Positions 26,278 to 35,040 are shown, counted from the stretch's first letter. The stretch is DNA of 64,000 nucleotides from Legionella drozanskii LLAP-1 (GCF_001467585.1 NZ_LNXY01000027.1:505988-569987); one strand, 5' to 3'. Notes: generated by a model not told the origin, from the sequence alone. Numbers and translations are program-made.

Positions 26278-26423
26278 CCCATCCTACCTGAAGAACCTGT
26301 CATTTGATTTTTGTGCCTGAGAATTTTTAAAAATGCGAGGAATAGCAAGCTCTATTGCGATTTTTTAGATTTCTCAGGCGCAAAAAGCGATAGCAAAAAT
26401 ACAGGTTCTTCAGGTAGGATGGG
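26278..26423. repeat. 146-bp imperfect palindrome with perfect 23-bp arms
   Basis: Arms at 26278-26300 (CCCATCCTACCTGAAGAACC, then TGT) and 26401-26423 are exact reverse complements. Inside them, after small unpaired loops, 26308-26325 (around TTTTTGTGCCTGAGAA) pairs with about 26370-26386 (TTCTCAGGCGCAAAAA), with one G-U. The centre folds further (AATAG...CTATT). Single-stranded RNA from either strand would form one long hairpin. It lies in the divergent spacer, ending 34 bp before ygfA. It could be a MITE-like palindromic unit or a structured RNA; 6S RNA is often just upstream of ygfA in gammaproteobacteria, but a 23-bp uninterrupted closing stem is not typical of 6S. Confidence 0.8.
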
Positions 26424-26456
26424 TAAGGTATCTATCTGAGCAATAATCGAGTAAAA

Positions 26457-27059
26457 ATGCCGAAAAATCAAACCATGTCTAATCGCTTTAAGCTGGCCCT
26501 TCGACGAAGTTGCCGACAAGTACGTGAAAAATTATCACTTGAATACCAGCATGCAGCCTCCGCAAAAGTTTGCACACGTATAAGCCACTTACACCAATAT
26601 CGTCATGCTAAGCGTATCGCTCTTTATCAAGCAAAGGGTGGTGAAATCAACTTAAATCGATTATGGAATTCAGCTCCTCTTCAGGGGAAATTTTGTTATT
26701 TTCCCGTTCTTACTGAGGGTAAATCCTTATTATTTTTGCCTGCCACCCCTGCAACCCCTTTTGTTAATAATCAGTACGGGATTGCAGAACCCGATGTGGA
26801 TAAATCTCTAGCTATAGCACCTAAATTGCTCGATATTATTTTTATGCCCTTAGTTGTTTTTGATCTTTATGGAACTCGACTAGGTATGGGTGCTGGCTAT
26901 TATGATCGGACTTTAGCGAATGAGGATCATCCTATGCTTATTGGGGTTGCCTATGAATTTCAACGCTATCCTTATATTGAACCACAGACCTGGGATATTC
27001 CCCTCAAGGCAGTAATAACTGAACGAAACACGCACTGGAGTAAAAGAGAAAATGACTAA
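26457..27059 (+). CDS. ygfA: 5-formyltetrahydrofolate cyclo-ligase
   Basis: A 200-residue MTHFS-family enzyme that converts 5-formyl-THF to 5,10-methenyl-THF using ATP, in one-carbon metabolism. Visible are the N-terminal basic helix (LALRRSCRQVREKL), the YQAKGGEINL block, and the family signature GTRLGMGAGYYDRTL. Start 26457 is used; MSNRFK six codons later is an alternative, and neither has a strong ribosome-binding site. It overlaps the next gene by 8 bp. Confidence 0.92.
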   Translation: MPKNQTMSNRFKLALRRSCRQVREKLSLEYQHAASAKVCTRISHLHQYRHAKRIALYQAKGGEINLNRLWNSAPLQGKFCYFPVLTEGKSLLFLPATPATPFVNNQYGIAEPDVDKSLAIAPKLLDIIFMPLVVFDLYGTRLGMGAGYYDRTLANEDHPMLIGVAYEFQRYPYIEPQTWDIPLKAVITERNTHWSKREND

Positions 27060-27522
27060 ATATTGGTTAATGAAATCAGAGCCTTCCTGTTTTAGTATCG
27101 ACGACTTACGTGCCTCACCCAATCAAACCACTCATTGGGATGGTGTACGCAATTATCAGGCACGTAATTTTATTCGCAATGAGATGTCAATTGGTGATCA
27201 AGTCTTATTCTATCATTCGAATTGTAACCCACCAGGGATTATTGGGATTGCAGAAGTCACCTCTAAACCTTATCCCGACTATACTGCTTTTGATCCGACT
27301 AGCGAACACCCCGATCCCAAAAGTAGTCCTGATAATCCACGATGGTTTATGGTCGATATTCGTTTCAAAGAGAAATTTAAAGAACTTATTCCACTAGATA
27401 CCTTAAAACGCTACCCTGAACTTGAAAACATGCCTCTAGTTCGTAAAGGCAACCGCTTATCTGTTTTGCCTGTCAGTCGTGATGAATGGTTATTTATCAC
27501 ACAGGAGTTGAATGCGGGATGA
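27052..27522 (+). CDS. EVE-domain protein
   Basis: A 156-residue single-domain EVE (PUA-like, formerly DUF55) protein, related to human THYN1, of a fold that binds modified bases. The N-terminal YWLMKSEPSCFSIDDL, HWDGVRNYQARNF, and GDQVLFYHSNCNPPGIIGIA blocks are diagnostic. Function in bacteria is not settled; EVE proteins often accompany modification-dependent restriction genes, but here the neighbours are metabolic. It overlaps ygfA by 8 bp, so the two are cotranscribed. Confidence 0.92.
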   Translation: MTKYWLMKSEPSCFSIDDLRASPNQTTHWDGVRNYQARNFIRNEMSIGDQVLFYHSNCNPPGIIGIAEVTSKPYPDYTAFDPTSEHPDPKSSPDNPRWFMVDIRFKEKFKELIPLDTLKRYPELENMPLVRKGNRLSVLPVSRDEWLFITQELNAG

Positions 27523-27557
27523 GTGACAATGCCCGCGGGGATTCGCTATTAATGAGC

Positions 27558-27896
27558 TTAAAGCGCATCCCCCCCTACTTCGCCTGTCCTTACCCTAACT
27601 ACCTGTTGTAATTCATAGACAAAAATTTTACCGTCACCAATTTTGCCCGTGTAGGCTGCTTTGCAAATAGCATCAATCGCTGCCTCAACCATATCATCGG
27701 CTAAAGCCAATTCAATTTTTATTTTAGGCAAAAAATCGACAACATACTCCGCGCCGCGATAAAGTTCAGTATGCCCCTTTTGCCGGCCAAAACCTCTTGT
27801 TTCCGAAATAGTGATACCGGGCACGCCAATTTCCATCAAAGCTTCATGAACGTCATCAAGTTTGAAAGGCTTGATAATCGCTGTCAGCATTTTCAT
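27558..27896 (-). CDS. P-II family nitrogen regulator (GlnB/GlnK)
   Basis: A 112-residue trimeric signalling protein that senses 2-oxoglutarate and ATP/ADP and controls nitrogen assimilation enzymes or transport. The start MKMLTAIIKPFKLDDVHEAL, the T-loop with the uridylylation Tyr51 (ELYRGAEY) and the C-terminal AYTGKIGDGKIFV are intact. The C-terminal half (KAAYTGKIGDGKIFVYEL) is nearer GlnK than GlnB, but no amtB neighbours it. It starts 3 bp after the stop of the oxidase gene, suggesting cotranscription. Confidence 0.95.
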   Translation of the reverse strand: MKMLTAIIKPFKLDDVHEALMEIGVPGITISETRGFGRQKGHTELYRGAEYVVDFLPKIKIELALADDMVEAAIDAICKAAYTGKIGDGKIFVYELQQVVRVRTGEVGGDAL

Positions 27897-27899
27897 AAT

Positions 27900-29138
27900 T
27901 TATTCTCCAAAACGACTCGCACTAAACGGCTGTGGATTAGTTAGTAATTCCTCTCCGGTCATCATTTCCGCAATTAATCGTCCAGTCACAGGACCTAATG
28001 TCAATCCATGATGAGCATGTCCAAATGCAAACCAAAGCTCCTTGTGACGAGAGGCTTTACTGATAATAGGAAGCATATCAGGTGTACAGGGTCTAGATCC
28101 CATCCAAGGCAATTCTTCAAGTCGTTCAGTAATAGGAAAAAGGCTTCGTGCAATCGGTTCTACGGTATTAAGTTGTACCGGTGTTTTTTTCGAATCTCGC
28201 TTAGCAAATTCAGCTCCTGTTGTTATTCGAACGCCACGTGCCATCGGAACCACCATGTAACCATTCTCAATATCTAATACTGGGTGCGTAAGGCGCGTGT
28301 TTGGCTTAGCATTGTAATGCATATGATAACCACGCTTGACCGCTAGTGGAAAACGATAGCCCAGTCGAGAGCTCAACAGATCTGACCAGGGTCCTAAAGT
28401 AATCACAGCCGAATCGGCTTTGATTTGACCTTCTTTTGTTTTAACAGTCCATCGATTAGCTAAGCTAAGCGCATCGCCGAAAAAGAAGCGACCACCTATG
28501 CGTTCAAAATAGTTTGCATAGGCAGCTACTAATCCGCCAGGATCACTCACTGATTCTGATTCAGTGTAATGAAGAGCTCCGAGTAAAGTTTGATCAAGAT
28601 CAGGTTCAACCTGACGCAATGAAGCCGCAGCTAAATGTTCAAATTGAATGCCGTGTTCATCTTGGCATTTTTCAGCAAATCGTGTTTCTGTATCTTGTAC
28701 TTTCGCAGTTCTGAACACTTTTAGCCATCCGCCCGCACGCAATAAATGCTTAGCCCCAGCTAATTCAGCTAAGCGATGATGCTCGCTAACACTGTGTTGG
28801 ATCAATGTTGCATAAGCTCGAGCAATTTGAGCATGCCGTTGAGGATGAGAATTAAACCAATATTTCCATAGAAAAGGTGCCAATTTTGGTATTGAACCTG
28901 GATGATATCTGACTTCAGGCGAGCGATTAAATGCATATTTAATCAGGGAGCGCATATCTCTGGGAAAAGCATAAGGGTAGACACCCTCACGTTGGATCAA
29001 TCCAGCATTACCAAAAGAAGTCTCAGAGCCAGGAACTTTTAAATCAACTAAAGCGACCGAACACCCTCGCATGCGCAAATGTATCGCAACTGATACGCCA
29101 ACAATTCCGCCACCAAGCACCATGGCATCAAATTTCAT
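27900..29138 (-). CDS. FAD-dependent D-amino acid dehydrogenase (DadA-like)
   Basis: A 412-residue DAO-family flavoenzyme. The N-terminal Rossmann motif VLGGGIVGVSVAIHLRMRG binds FAD. Further family blocks are ETSFGNAGLI, SVSDPGGLVAAY and the C-terminal FGHAHHGLTLGPVTGRL. The closest functional match is DadA, which oxidises D-amino acids and passes electrons to the respiratory chain; an alternative amine substrate is possible. Cotranscribed with the P-II gene downstream. Confidence 0.85.
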   Translation of the reverse strand: MKFDAMVLGGGIVGVSVAIHLRMRGCSVALVDLKVPGSETSFGNAGLIQREGVYPYAFPRDMRSLIKYAFNRSPEVRYHPGSIPKLAPFLWKYWFNSHPQRHAQIARAYATLIQHSVSEHHRLAELAGAKHLLRAGGWLKVFRTAKVQDTETRFAEKCQDEHGIQFEHLAAASLRQVEPDLDQTLLGALHYTESESVSDPGGLVAAYANYFERIGGRFFFGDALSLANRWTVKTKEGQIKADSAVITLGPWSDLLSSRLGYRFPLAVKRGYHMHYNAKPNTRLTHPVLDIENGYMVVPMARGVRITTGAEFAKRDSKKTPVQLNTVEPIARSLFPITERLEELPWMGSRPCTPDMLPIISKASRHKELWFAFGHAHHGLTLGPVTGRLIAEMMTGEELLTNPQPFSASRFGE

Positions 29139-29317
29139 AGTTTAGAATCTCCCTTTACCGAATGAATTTGATTTTGCAAAAGTTATTATTGTGCACTAAT
29201 CCATGAACTTACAACCTTTCCATGAAAAATAACAATTAGATTGATTGAAATTAAAAAAAACACCGAGAATTTTTTAAGAACAAATTTATAAATTATTGCT
29301 ATTGTAAAATCGATATG

Positions 29318-29345
29318 TTGAGATTAATATGAATTAAAATATAAT
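29318..29345 (+). promoter_or_regulatory. Near-consensus sigma-70 promoter
   Basis: TTGAGA (29318-29323), a 16-base spacer, and a perfect TATAAT (29340-29345), about 35-40 bases before the 70-residue gene. This is the best match to consensus noticed in the window. The rest of the 247-bp spacer upstream (29139-29317) is AT-rich with no other structure seen. Confidence 0.65.
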
Positions 29346-29385
29346 CGCTTTGTAAATAAATCAATCTTTATCTAGGGAGAGAATT

Positions 29386-29598
29386 ATGCCTAAAATATTC
29401 TATCAATCATCATTACCCGTCTCCATTCCTCAAAAAAAGACAAGCCCTCAATATGCTCAAAATTCTTATCCTGTTTTCTTTTCTCCAAAACAAGAAGAGG
29501 CTGCCAAAGAAAGCGAAAGAGCAGAAAGCTTAATGCATAGAGTTGACCCAGATAGTCCAATGACTTCCTTACCGTTGTCTTCTTGTCTAGGAAGTTAA
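29386..29598 (+). CDS. Unknown 70-residue protein with strong expression signals
   Basis: No recognised family. The protein is polar and Ser/Pro/Gln-rich (SSLPVSIPQKKTSPQYAQ), with a charged helical middle (KQEEAAKESERAESL) and a Ser/Leu-rich end. No signal peptide or membrane helix is seen. Evidence that it is real: an AGGGAGAG ribosome-binding site five or six bases before ATG 29386 and a near-consensus promoter upstream. An antisense frame (29390-29608) lacks such signals. It could be a small effector or a growth-phase protein; function cannot be assigned. Confidence 0.65.
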   Translation: MPKIFYQSSLPVSIPQKKTSPQYAQNSYPVFFSPKQEEAAKESERAESLMHRVDPDSPMTSLPLSSCLGS

Positions 29599-29701
29599 GC
29601 CTATTCATCGAGAAATAAAGCCTGCCGCCGATCTGCTAGTAGAATTACTAGCTAAGCATTGCTAGACTGTGCTATCACAACTATCATGCGGGAGTTTAGC
29701 A

Positions 29702-29980
29702 ATGTTCGATCCAAAACAATTCGATGAGTTAGCCAAAAAACTGTTTTCTAGCTTACCAACTAGCTTTCAAAATTTTGAAAATGATATTCAACAAAAATTT
29801 AAGGAAATCCTGCAAGCAACTTTTGCTCGTATGGATTTAATTACTCGCGAAGAATTCGATGTGCAAACCAAAGTATTAGCAAGAACCCGTGAGAAATTAG
29901 ACGCATTACAAGAACAGGTCGATGCCTTGTTAGCTCAACAGACAGCAAAACAAATCAAAGAGAAAAAAGCAAAGCCTTAA
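29702..29980 (+). CDS. ubiK: Ubiquinone biosynthesis accessory factor UbiK (BMFP family)
   Basis: A 92-residue coiled-coil protein of the YqiC/BMFP family, which binds membranes and helps the UbiJ/Ubi complex in aerobic ubiquinone synthesis. It begins MFDPKQFDELAKKLFSSLP, continues with the REEFDVQTKVLARTREKLDA helix and ends in a Lys-rich tail. ATG 29702 has GGGAG seven bases upstream; the longer frame from 29669 is rejected. Confidence 0.88.
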   Translation: MFDPKQFDELAKKLFSSLPTSFQNFENDIQQKFKEILQATFARMDLITREEFDVQTKVLARTREKLDALQEQVDALLAQQTAKQIKEKKAKP

Positions 29981-30065
29981 TCAGCTATGAGCTGCTCAAA
30001 TTATTCGCTAGGGGATAGGAACTCTTCTTAGCAGAGTAAAATTAGTCCAATCTTAAGGAAGATTT

Positions 30066-31577
30066 ATGAATCTCGCTTTTAGCAAAACCCGTTCGACGGT
30101 AGGCATTCAGGCGCAACCTGTTTCTGTTGAAGTCCATTTATCTAATGGCTTACCCAGTTTTACTATCGTTGGCTTAGCAGAAACTGCCGTCAAAGAAAGT
30201 AAAGACCGCGTACGTAGTGCAATCATTAATAGTCAGTTTGACTTTCCTTGCCGTAAAATCACCGTTAATCTGGCCCCTGCTGATTTACCCAAATCGGGAA
30301 GTGGTTTTGATTTACCTATAGCCCTTGGTATTCTTGCAGCTTCGGGACAAATACCTCTCGACAAATTAGCCTCCCATGAATTTATTGGCGAACTCGCTCT
30401 CAGCGGTAATCTACGAGGCGTCTCTGCAATTATCCCTGTTGTGCTTGCCGCTCGTCGAGACCAACAATTATTAATTATCGCCACAGCTAATGCCGAAGAA
30501 GCATCGCTCGCGGGACCAAACAATGTTTATGCAGCAAACAATCTTCGCGAAGTATGCAGTTATTTATGCCAAGATACTCCATTACAAGCTCTTCCTCCTC
30601 AACCTCAGTCCGATTCTTCCAAGAATGCAATTGATTGGTCAGAGGTAAAAGGGCAAGCTCACGCCAAACTCGCTTTTGAGATAGCCGCTTGTGGGGGGCA
30701 TAGCCTATTGTTAAGTGGTCCACCGGGTAGTGGGAAAACGATGCTAGCCAGACGTTTTAGTACTTTATTACCTCAATTAACTGAAACAGAAGCCCTTGAG
30801 TGTGCAGCAATTAATTCAATACATGGGCGACTGCCCAATTATAATGAATGGCGTTATCCACCGTTTCGCTCACCTCACCACACGGCCTCGCAAGCGGCCT
30901 TGGTAGGCGGAGGTAATCCGCCTAAACCGGGTGAAATTTCACTTGCTCATCGTGGGGTTTTATTTCTTGATGAACTACCTGAGTTTCATACCCGTGTTTT
31001 AGAAACATTGCGTGAACCTTTAGAATCGGGCCATATTTGCATTTCAAGGGCAGCAGCTCAAATTGAATTTCCTGCAAAATTTCAACTTATTGCAGCAATG
31101 AACCCCTGCCCTTGCGGTCAATGGGGGAATCCACAAGCAAATTGCGTCTGCTCGCCGGATCGTATTAATCGTTATTTGGCTAAATTATCAGCTCCGCTGC
31201 TCGATCGAATAGATATGCAAATTACTGTGCAAGCCCTCTCACAGGCCGAGTTGGTAAAACCTAGTGATAAAGAAGCGGAGCAAAGCCAGACAATCAAGCA
31301 GCGCGTAGAAAAAACTCGTCTTATACAATTGAACCGTCAAGCTTGTTTGAATGCGGAATTAAACACAAAAGATTGCGAACGATTTTGCGCCCTGAAACAA
31401 GAGGAACAACAATTTTTAAGTCAAGTTTTAGAGCGACTGAAATTATCAGCTCGGGCCTATCATCGTCTTTTGAAAGTAGCTAGAACAATTGCGGATATGA
31501 ATGAGCTAGAGAGCGTTGAACTTGGCTGTCTACAACAGGCCTTATCGTTTAAGCAAACGATTAAAGCCTCGGTTTAG
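30066..31577 (+). CDS. comM: YifB/ComM family Mg-chelatase-like AAA+ ATPase
   Basis: A 503-residue helicase-like AAA+ protein. ComM drives branch migration during natural transformation in several gammaproteobacteria. It has an N-terminal ChlI-like domain (QPVSVEVHLSNGLPSFTIVG), Walker A GPPGSGKT (around residue 219), Walker B GVLFLDELPEF, the AAMNPCPCG block with the CxC/CVC cysteines, and a C-terminal helical domain (AYHRLLKVARTIADM). Full length. It follows ubiK by 85 bp and ends at a terminator. Confidence 0.94.
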   Translation: MNLAFSKTRSTVGIQAQPVSVEVHLSNGLPSFTIVGLAETAVKESKDRVRSAIINSQFDFPCRKITVNLAPADLPKSGSGFDLPIALGILAASGQIPLDKLASHEFIGELALSGNLRGVSAIIPVVLAARRDQQLLIIATANAEEASLAGPNNVYAANNLREVCSYLCQDTPLQALPPQPQSDSSKNAIDWSEVKGQAHAKLAFEIAACGGHSLLLSGPPGSGKTMLARRFSTLLPQLTETEALECAAINSIHGRLPNYNEWRYPPFRSPHHTASQAALVGGGNPPKPGEISLAHRGVLFLDELPEFHTRVLETLREPLESGHICISRAAAQIEFPAKFQLIAAMNPCPCGQWGNPQANCVCSPDRINRYLAKLSAPLLDRIDMQITVQALSQAELVKPSDKEAEQSQTIKQRVEKTRLIQLNRQACLNAELNTKDCERFCALKQEEQQFLSQVLERLKLSARAYHRLLKVARTIADMNELESVELGCLQQALSFKQTIKASV

Positions 31578-31594
31578 GTGCGTTACAACCTATT

Positions 31595-31616
31595 AGGTTG
31601 GACTTCGGCCCAACCT
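31595..31616. terminator. Terminator hairpin after comM
   Basis: A nine-base stem AGGTTGGAC / GCCCAACCT (one A-C mismatch) closes a TTCG tetraloop and is followed by ATTTTA. It sits between the convergent comM and the coiled-coil gene. Confidence 0.7.
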
Positions 31617-31644
31617 ATTTTACCATCTAATCCGTTTTGATGAC

Positions 31645-31953
31645 TTAGTTTTTATTCCTATGACTACCCACTTCTAGCTTCCTAATCATTTCATTTAATA
31701 GAGTTTGTAATTGATCAATTTCATTATTTTTGCACTGACTTATTGCTTCTATATCTTTCATGCTCATCAGATCGGCGTGATCGATTTCATTTTTTAACAT
31801 TAAGATGGTATGTTTTAATTGTTCTTTAAAATCCTCTTTGGTTCTCGCAAGTTTTTCTTGTGTATCCAAACAAATTTCTTCCAATTCTGAACGTAGGTCA
31901 ATAACAACTTTACTTAATTTTTGCTCTCCCTTTTCACGTTTTACTAAAGACAT
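31645..31953 (-). CDS. Unknown 102-residue coiled-coil protein
   Basis: No recognised family. Almost the whole protein is predicted helical and charged, with heptad-like runs (LRSELEEICLDTQEKLARTK, then EDFKEQLKHTILMLKNEI and NEIDQLQTLLNEMIRKLEV). No signal peptide or membrane segment is seen. ATG 31953 is preferred since GGAG lies six bases upstream; a frame from 32010 adds 19 residues without a ribosome-binding site. It is a single gene, convergent with comM and divergent from the GCS2 ligase. Confidence 0.7.
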   Translation of the reverse strand: MSLVKREKGEQKLSKVVIDLRSELEEICLDTQEKLARTKEDFKEQLKHTILMLKNEIDHADLMSMKDIEAISQCKNNEIDQLQTLLNEMIRKLEVGSHRNKN

Positions 31954-32159
31954 CTTTTTCTCCAAAAAGTTCTCCGCCAGGTAAGACTTCGAGTTAATAA
32001 GATTAAACAAAACATTCTATATAAAATATAGACTAATTTTTTAATCAAAAGAAACTCAGTTAATTTTCAGAACGTTAGTAATCTAGTTATTAAAATAAAA
32101 AGTAACTTTTTTTTTTGTGGCTATAATTTTTATAGCAATCAATTAATAACGGATTATTA

Positions 32160-33590
32160 ATGGCTTATCAGAGAAAGTTATTTACCCAGACATCTAAGAT
32201 TGACCCTCAAGAATTTGAGCAGCATTTATTTGACGAAACAGCGCTGCTTGAAGAGTGGTTTATTAAGCAAGATTTCATGGAGCGTGAACTAGCTATTGGT
32301 GCTGAAATTGAATTTTTTCTTCTTGATAAACACTACACTCCTCTCCCAAAAAACTTAACATTCATTGACTTAGTCAATCAACCTTTTTTAAAACCCGAGG
32401 TGGGCGCAGCTCAGCTTGAAATCAATAGTTCGCATTTCAGCTTAATCGGTGATTGCTTTAGCTCTTTTCATAATAATATTTTAGAGTACTGGCAGCGTTG
32501 TCTGCAGGTGGCCAAAGACCATAATTATCATTTGGCTCTCATAGGTACGCTACCCACCGCCACGAGTGAATATAATTCACTCAAGTTTATGACCAATAAA
32601 TCAAGGTATCAAACGCTGACTTCTAACATGAAAAGTCTTTGTAAAGGAAAGATGCCAAAATTGCATATTGAAGGTCAAGAAACCTTATCAATAGTACCTA
32701 AATCGTTGGCAATTAGTGGATTAATGTCAGCCTTCCAGTTACATATTCAAGTTGGGCAAAGCCAATCGGTTCAATATTATAATATAGCCCAAGCAATTGC
32801 AGGCCCCATTTTGGCAATCACTGCTAATAGTCCTTTTTTATTTGGCAAGCAACTTTGGAGTGAAACAAGAATCGCCTTATTTGAACAAACCATGGCACTG
32901 CATTTATTTGGTCAAGAAAGCGGATTTACATCTTGTTTATTTGGCACTAATTATCTCCGGGATTCCTTTTTCGAATTATTCGATCAAAACTTTCATTTTT
33001 TTCCGCGACTGATGCCCGAAGTTTTCTTCAATTTACCGCCAGAAAAAATGGATCATGTGAAACGACAAAATGGCGTAGTCTATCGTTGGAACCGCCCTGT
33101 CATCGATTTCAATTCAGATTTAAAACCTCATTTACGTATTGAGCATCGTGGCCCATCTTGCGGGCCAACTGTTATAGATATGGTTGCCAATGCGGCTTTT
33201 TTTTATGGCCTTCTTTATTATTATGCCACTCAGACTGTCCCGATTGATCATCTCTTACCCTTCTATGACGCTCGTCGAAATTTTTTAAATGCTGCGCGCT
33301 TCGGCTTAAAAGCTAAATTTAGATGGTTTGCTAATCATGAAATCTCTGCATTAAAACTGTTGGAAGAATTACTCCCTTTATCTCATAAAGGTTTAGAGGC
33401 ACTTGGGGTTTCTTTAATAGATAGTAAATTTTATTTGGAAATTATAGAACAACGAGTGAAAGCAAAAACCAATGGCAGCGAATGGCAAATCAGTTTCATC
33501 GAAAAATACGGCAAGGATTTCCATAATATGATGGGATGCTATTTGGATAATCAATATGAAGATCGCCCCATTTCAGAATGGAAACTATAA
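32160..33590 (+). CDS. Glutamate-cysteine ligase family 2 (GCS2, carboxylate-amine ligase) protein
   Basis: A 476-residue ATP-dependent carboxylate-amine ligase. The ATP/Mg block is IGAEIEFFLLD near residue 46, with VGAAQLEINSSH, and the C-terminal HLRIEHRGPSCGPTVIDMVANAAFFYGLL block is characteristic of the GCS2/YbdK/EgtA lineage. The exact product is unknown: gamma-glutamyl-cysteine or another gamma-glutamyl compound. A separate GshA/GshB pair is at 52.7-54.9 kb, so this may be a specialised ligase. It is monocistronic. Confidence 0.75.
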   Translation: MAYQRKLFTQTSKIDPQEFEQHLFDETALLEEWFIKQDFMERELAIGAEIEFFLLDKHYTPLPKNLTFIDLVNQPFLKPEVGAAQLEINSSHFSLIGDCFSSFHNNILEYWQRCLQVAKDHNYHLALIGTLPTATSEYNSLKFMTNKSRYQTLTSNMKSLCKGKMPKLHIEGQETLSIVPKSLAISGLMSAFQLHIQVGQSQSVQYYNIAQAIAGPILAITANSPFLFGKQLWSETRIALFEQTMALHLFGQESGFTSCLFGTNYLRDSFFELFDQNFHFFPRLMPEVFFNLPPEKMDHVKRQNGVVYRWNRPVIDFNSDLKPHLRIEHRGPSCGPTVIDMVANAAFFYGLLYYYATQTVPIDHLLPFYDARRNFLNAARFGLKAKFRWFANHEISALKLLEELLPLSHKGLEALGVSLIDSKFYLEIIEQRVKAKTNGSEWQISFIEKYGKDFHNMMGCYLDNQYEDRPISEWKL

Positions 33591-33656
33591 GGGAAAAAGG
33601 GGAACATAAGGCCCTTAAAGACCATTCTTTGTCTTATATGTCTTCAAGAGGTCTAT

Positions 33657-34550
33657 TTAATCACAAATAAGTGAATCCAGGATTGCCATGCGCATAAACA
33701 CACCATTAGCTACTTGCTGTAAAATAAAAGACTGGGAGCCGTCAGCAACCTCGCTATCAATTTCTACACCCCGATTAAGAGGCCCAGGATGCATAACCAT
33801 TGCATCAGGCTTAGCATAATTGAGTGCAGCTTGAGTTAGAGCATATTCGCGACGGTAAGTGGCTAAATCCATCTGCTCATGTTCCATTAAGCGCTCATGT
33901 TGAACCCGCAAAGAGATCACGACATCAGCGTCAGCGAGTCCTTCTTTTAGAGAGTTAGTCACTCGACCATAATGAATTGTTTGCGGTTGCCAAATAGTGG
34001 GTGCCACCAAAGCCAATTCACCAACATTTAAAGTGGCGCAAAGACACTGTAGTGAATTGGCGACTCTTGAATGGCGAATATTTCCAATAATAGCAATCTT
34101 AATTTGACTCAAATCAGGTTTTCTTTCGGCAATAGTCATCAGATCTAACATGGCTTGGCTAGGATGAGCATGTTGTCCGTCCCCTGCATTGACTATATGA
34201 ACTGGGTTCGTCAGTTTGTCTGCTAATTCCTTTTGCAATCCATCCTGGCGGTGCCTTATCACAAATACATTGATACCCATTGCCGACAAGGTATCGATGG
34301 TGTCTTCAATCACTTCGCCCTTAGCTTCCGAGGAGTTGTGCAAATCAAGATTAATAACCGACATGGACAGCCTTTTGGCTGCTAACTCAAAGCTTACGCG
34401 CGTTCGAGTACTGTTCTCATAAAAAAGATTCGCTACTGTATGTTGAGAATAGTTAGGCAATTGCCCGCCTTTTTTAAAATGAAGGGCACGCTCTAAGAGA
34501 GAGTTAATTTGCTTGCTTGAAAGTTGACTAATTTCTAAAAAATGCTTCAT
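33657..34550 (-). CDS. pyrB: Aspartate carbamoyltransferase catalytic chain
   Basis: A 297-residue ATCase that condenses aspartate and carbamoyl phosphate in pyrimidine synthesis. The carbamoyl-phosphate site FYENSTRTRVSFELAAKRL, the GDGQHAHPSQAMLDLMT block and the MHPGPLNRGVEI motif are intact. ATG 34550 is chosen (MKHFLEIS), giving a normal N-terminus; the 120-bp longer frame lies within ruvX and is rejected. It overlaps the end of ruvX by 23 bp and completes a yqgE-ruvX-pyrB unit. Confidence 0.95.
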   Translation of the reverse strand: MKHFLEISQLSSKQINSLLERALHFKKGGQLPNYSQHTVANLFYENSTRTRVSFELAAKRLSMSVINLDLHNSSEAKGEVIEDTIDTLSAMGINVFVIRHRQDGLQKELADKLTNPVHIVNAGDGQHAHPSQAMLDLMTIAERKPDLSQIKIAIIGNIRHSRVANSLQCLCATLNVGELALVAPTIWQPQTIHYGRVTNSLKEGLADADVVISLRVQHERLMEHEQMDLATYRREYALTQAALNYAKPDAMVMHPGPLNRGVEIDSEVADGSQSFILQQVANGVFMRMAILDSLICD

Positions 34551-34974
34551 TGTCTTCACTTGGATGCTGCAGCCACTGCTCGAGAATAATGCAAGCAGCA
34601 AAACTGTCGACTTTAGATTGCTTAATTTTACGATACCCGCCTTTAGCAAACAACTGGGCACGTGCCTCAACTGTCGACAGACGTTCGTCCACTAAATGCA
34701 CCGGAAGAGAGAAGCGTTGGTGTAACTGACGTGCAAATTCCCTCGCTGCTTCAGTTGTGTATAATTCTGAATCATCAATGCAGGTAGGCAAACCAACAAT
34801 TAATGCTTGGGGACGCCATTCATTGATTATTTTTTGCACATCAAGCCAGTTGGGAACACCTTGCTTGGCATCCAGCGTCGTTATTGGCCGCGCACTGCAT
34901 GTAATTTGCTGACCTATAGCAACACCGATTCGTTTGTAGCCAAAATCAAACCCTACAAAAAAACCTTCTGGCAT
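34528..34974 (-). CDS. ruvX: Holliday junction resolvase-like RuvX (YqgF)
   Basis: A 148-residue RNase H-fold nuclease of the YqgF family, linked to 16S rRNA 5'-end maturation and anti-termination as well as junction resolution. The GFDFGYKRIGVAIG start carries the first catalytic Asp; the IVGLPTCIDDSE and VHLVDERLSTVEA blocks and a late Asp (KVDSFAACIIL) complete the site. The usual yqgE-ruvX-pyrB order is kept. Confidence 0.94.
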   Translation of the reverse strand: MPEGFFVGFDFGYKRIGVAIGQQITCSARPITTLDAKQGVPNWLDVQKIINEWRPQALIVGLPTCIDDSELYTTEAAREFARQLHQRFSLPVHLVDERLSTVEARAQLFAKGGYRKIKQSKVDSFAACIILEQWLQHPSEDNEAFFRN

Positions 34975-35040
34975 GAACTCCCCTTTTAGATTTGAATAGT
35001 ATTATTGAACTGATGGAAACAAAAGTGAGAGCCATTATTC

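Noticed and set aside
26278..26423. Simple intrinsic terminator
   Set aside because: It lies between divergent gene starts, where no terminator is expected, and has no T tract; kept as a palindromic element or RNA candidate instead.
29390..29608. Minus-strand frame opposite the 70-residue gene
   Set aside because: No ribosome-binding site, whereas the plus-strand frame has both a strong promoter and Shine-Dalgarno sequence.
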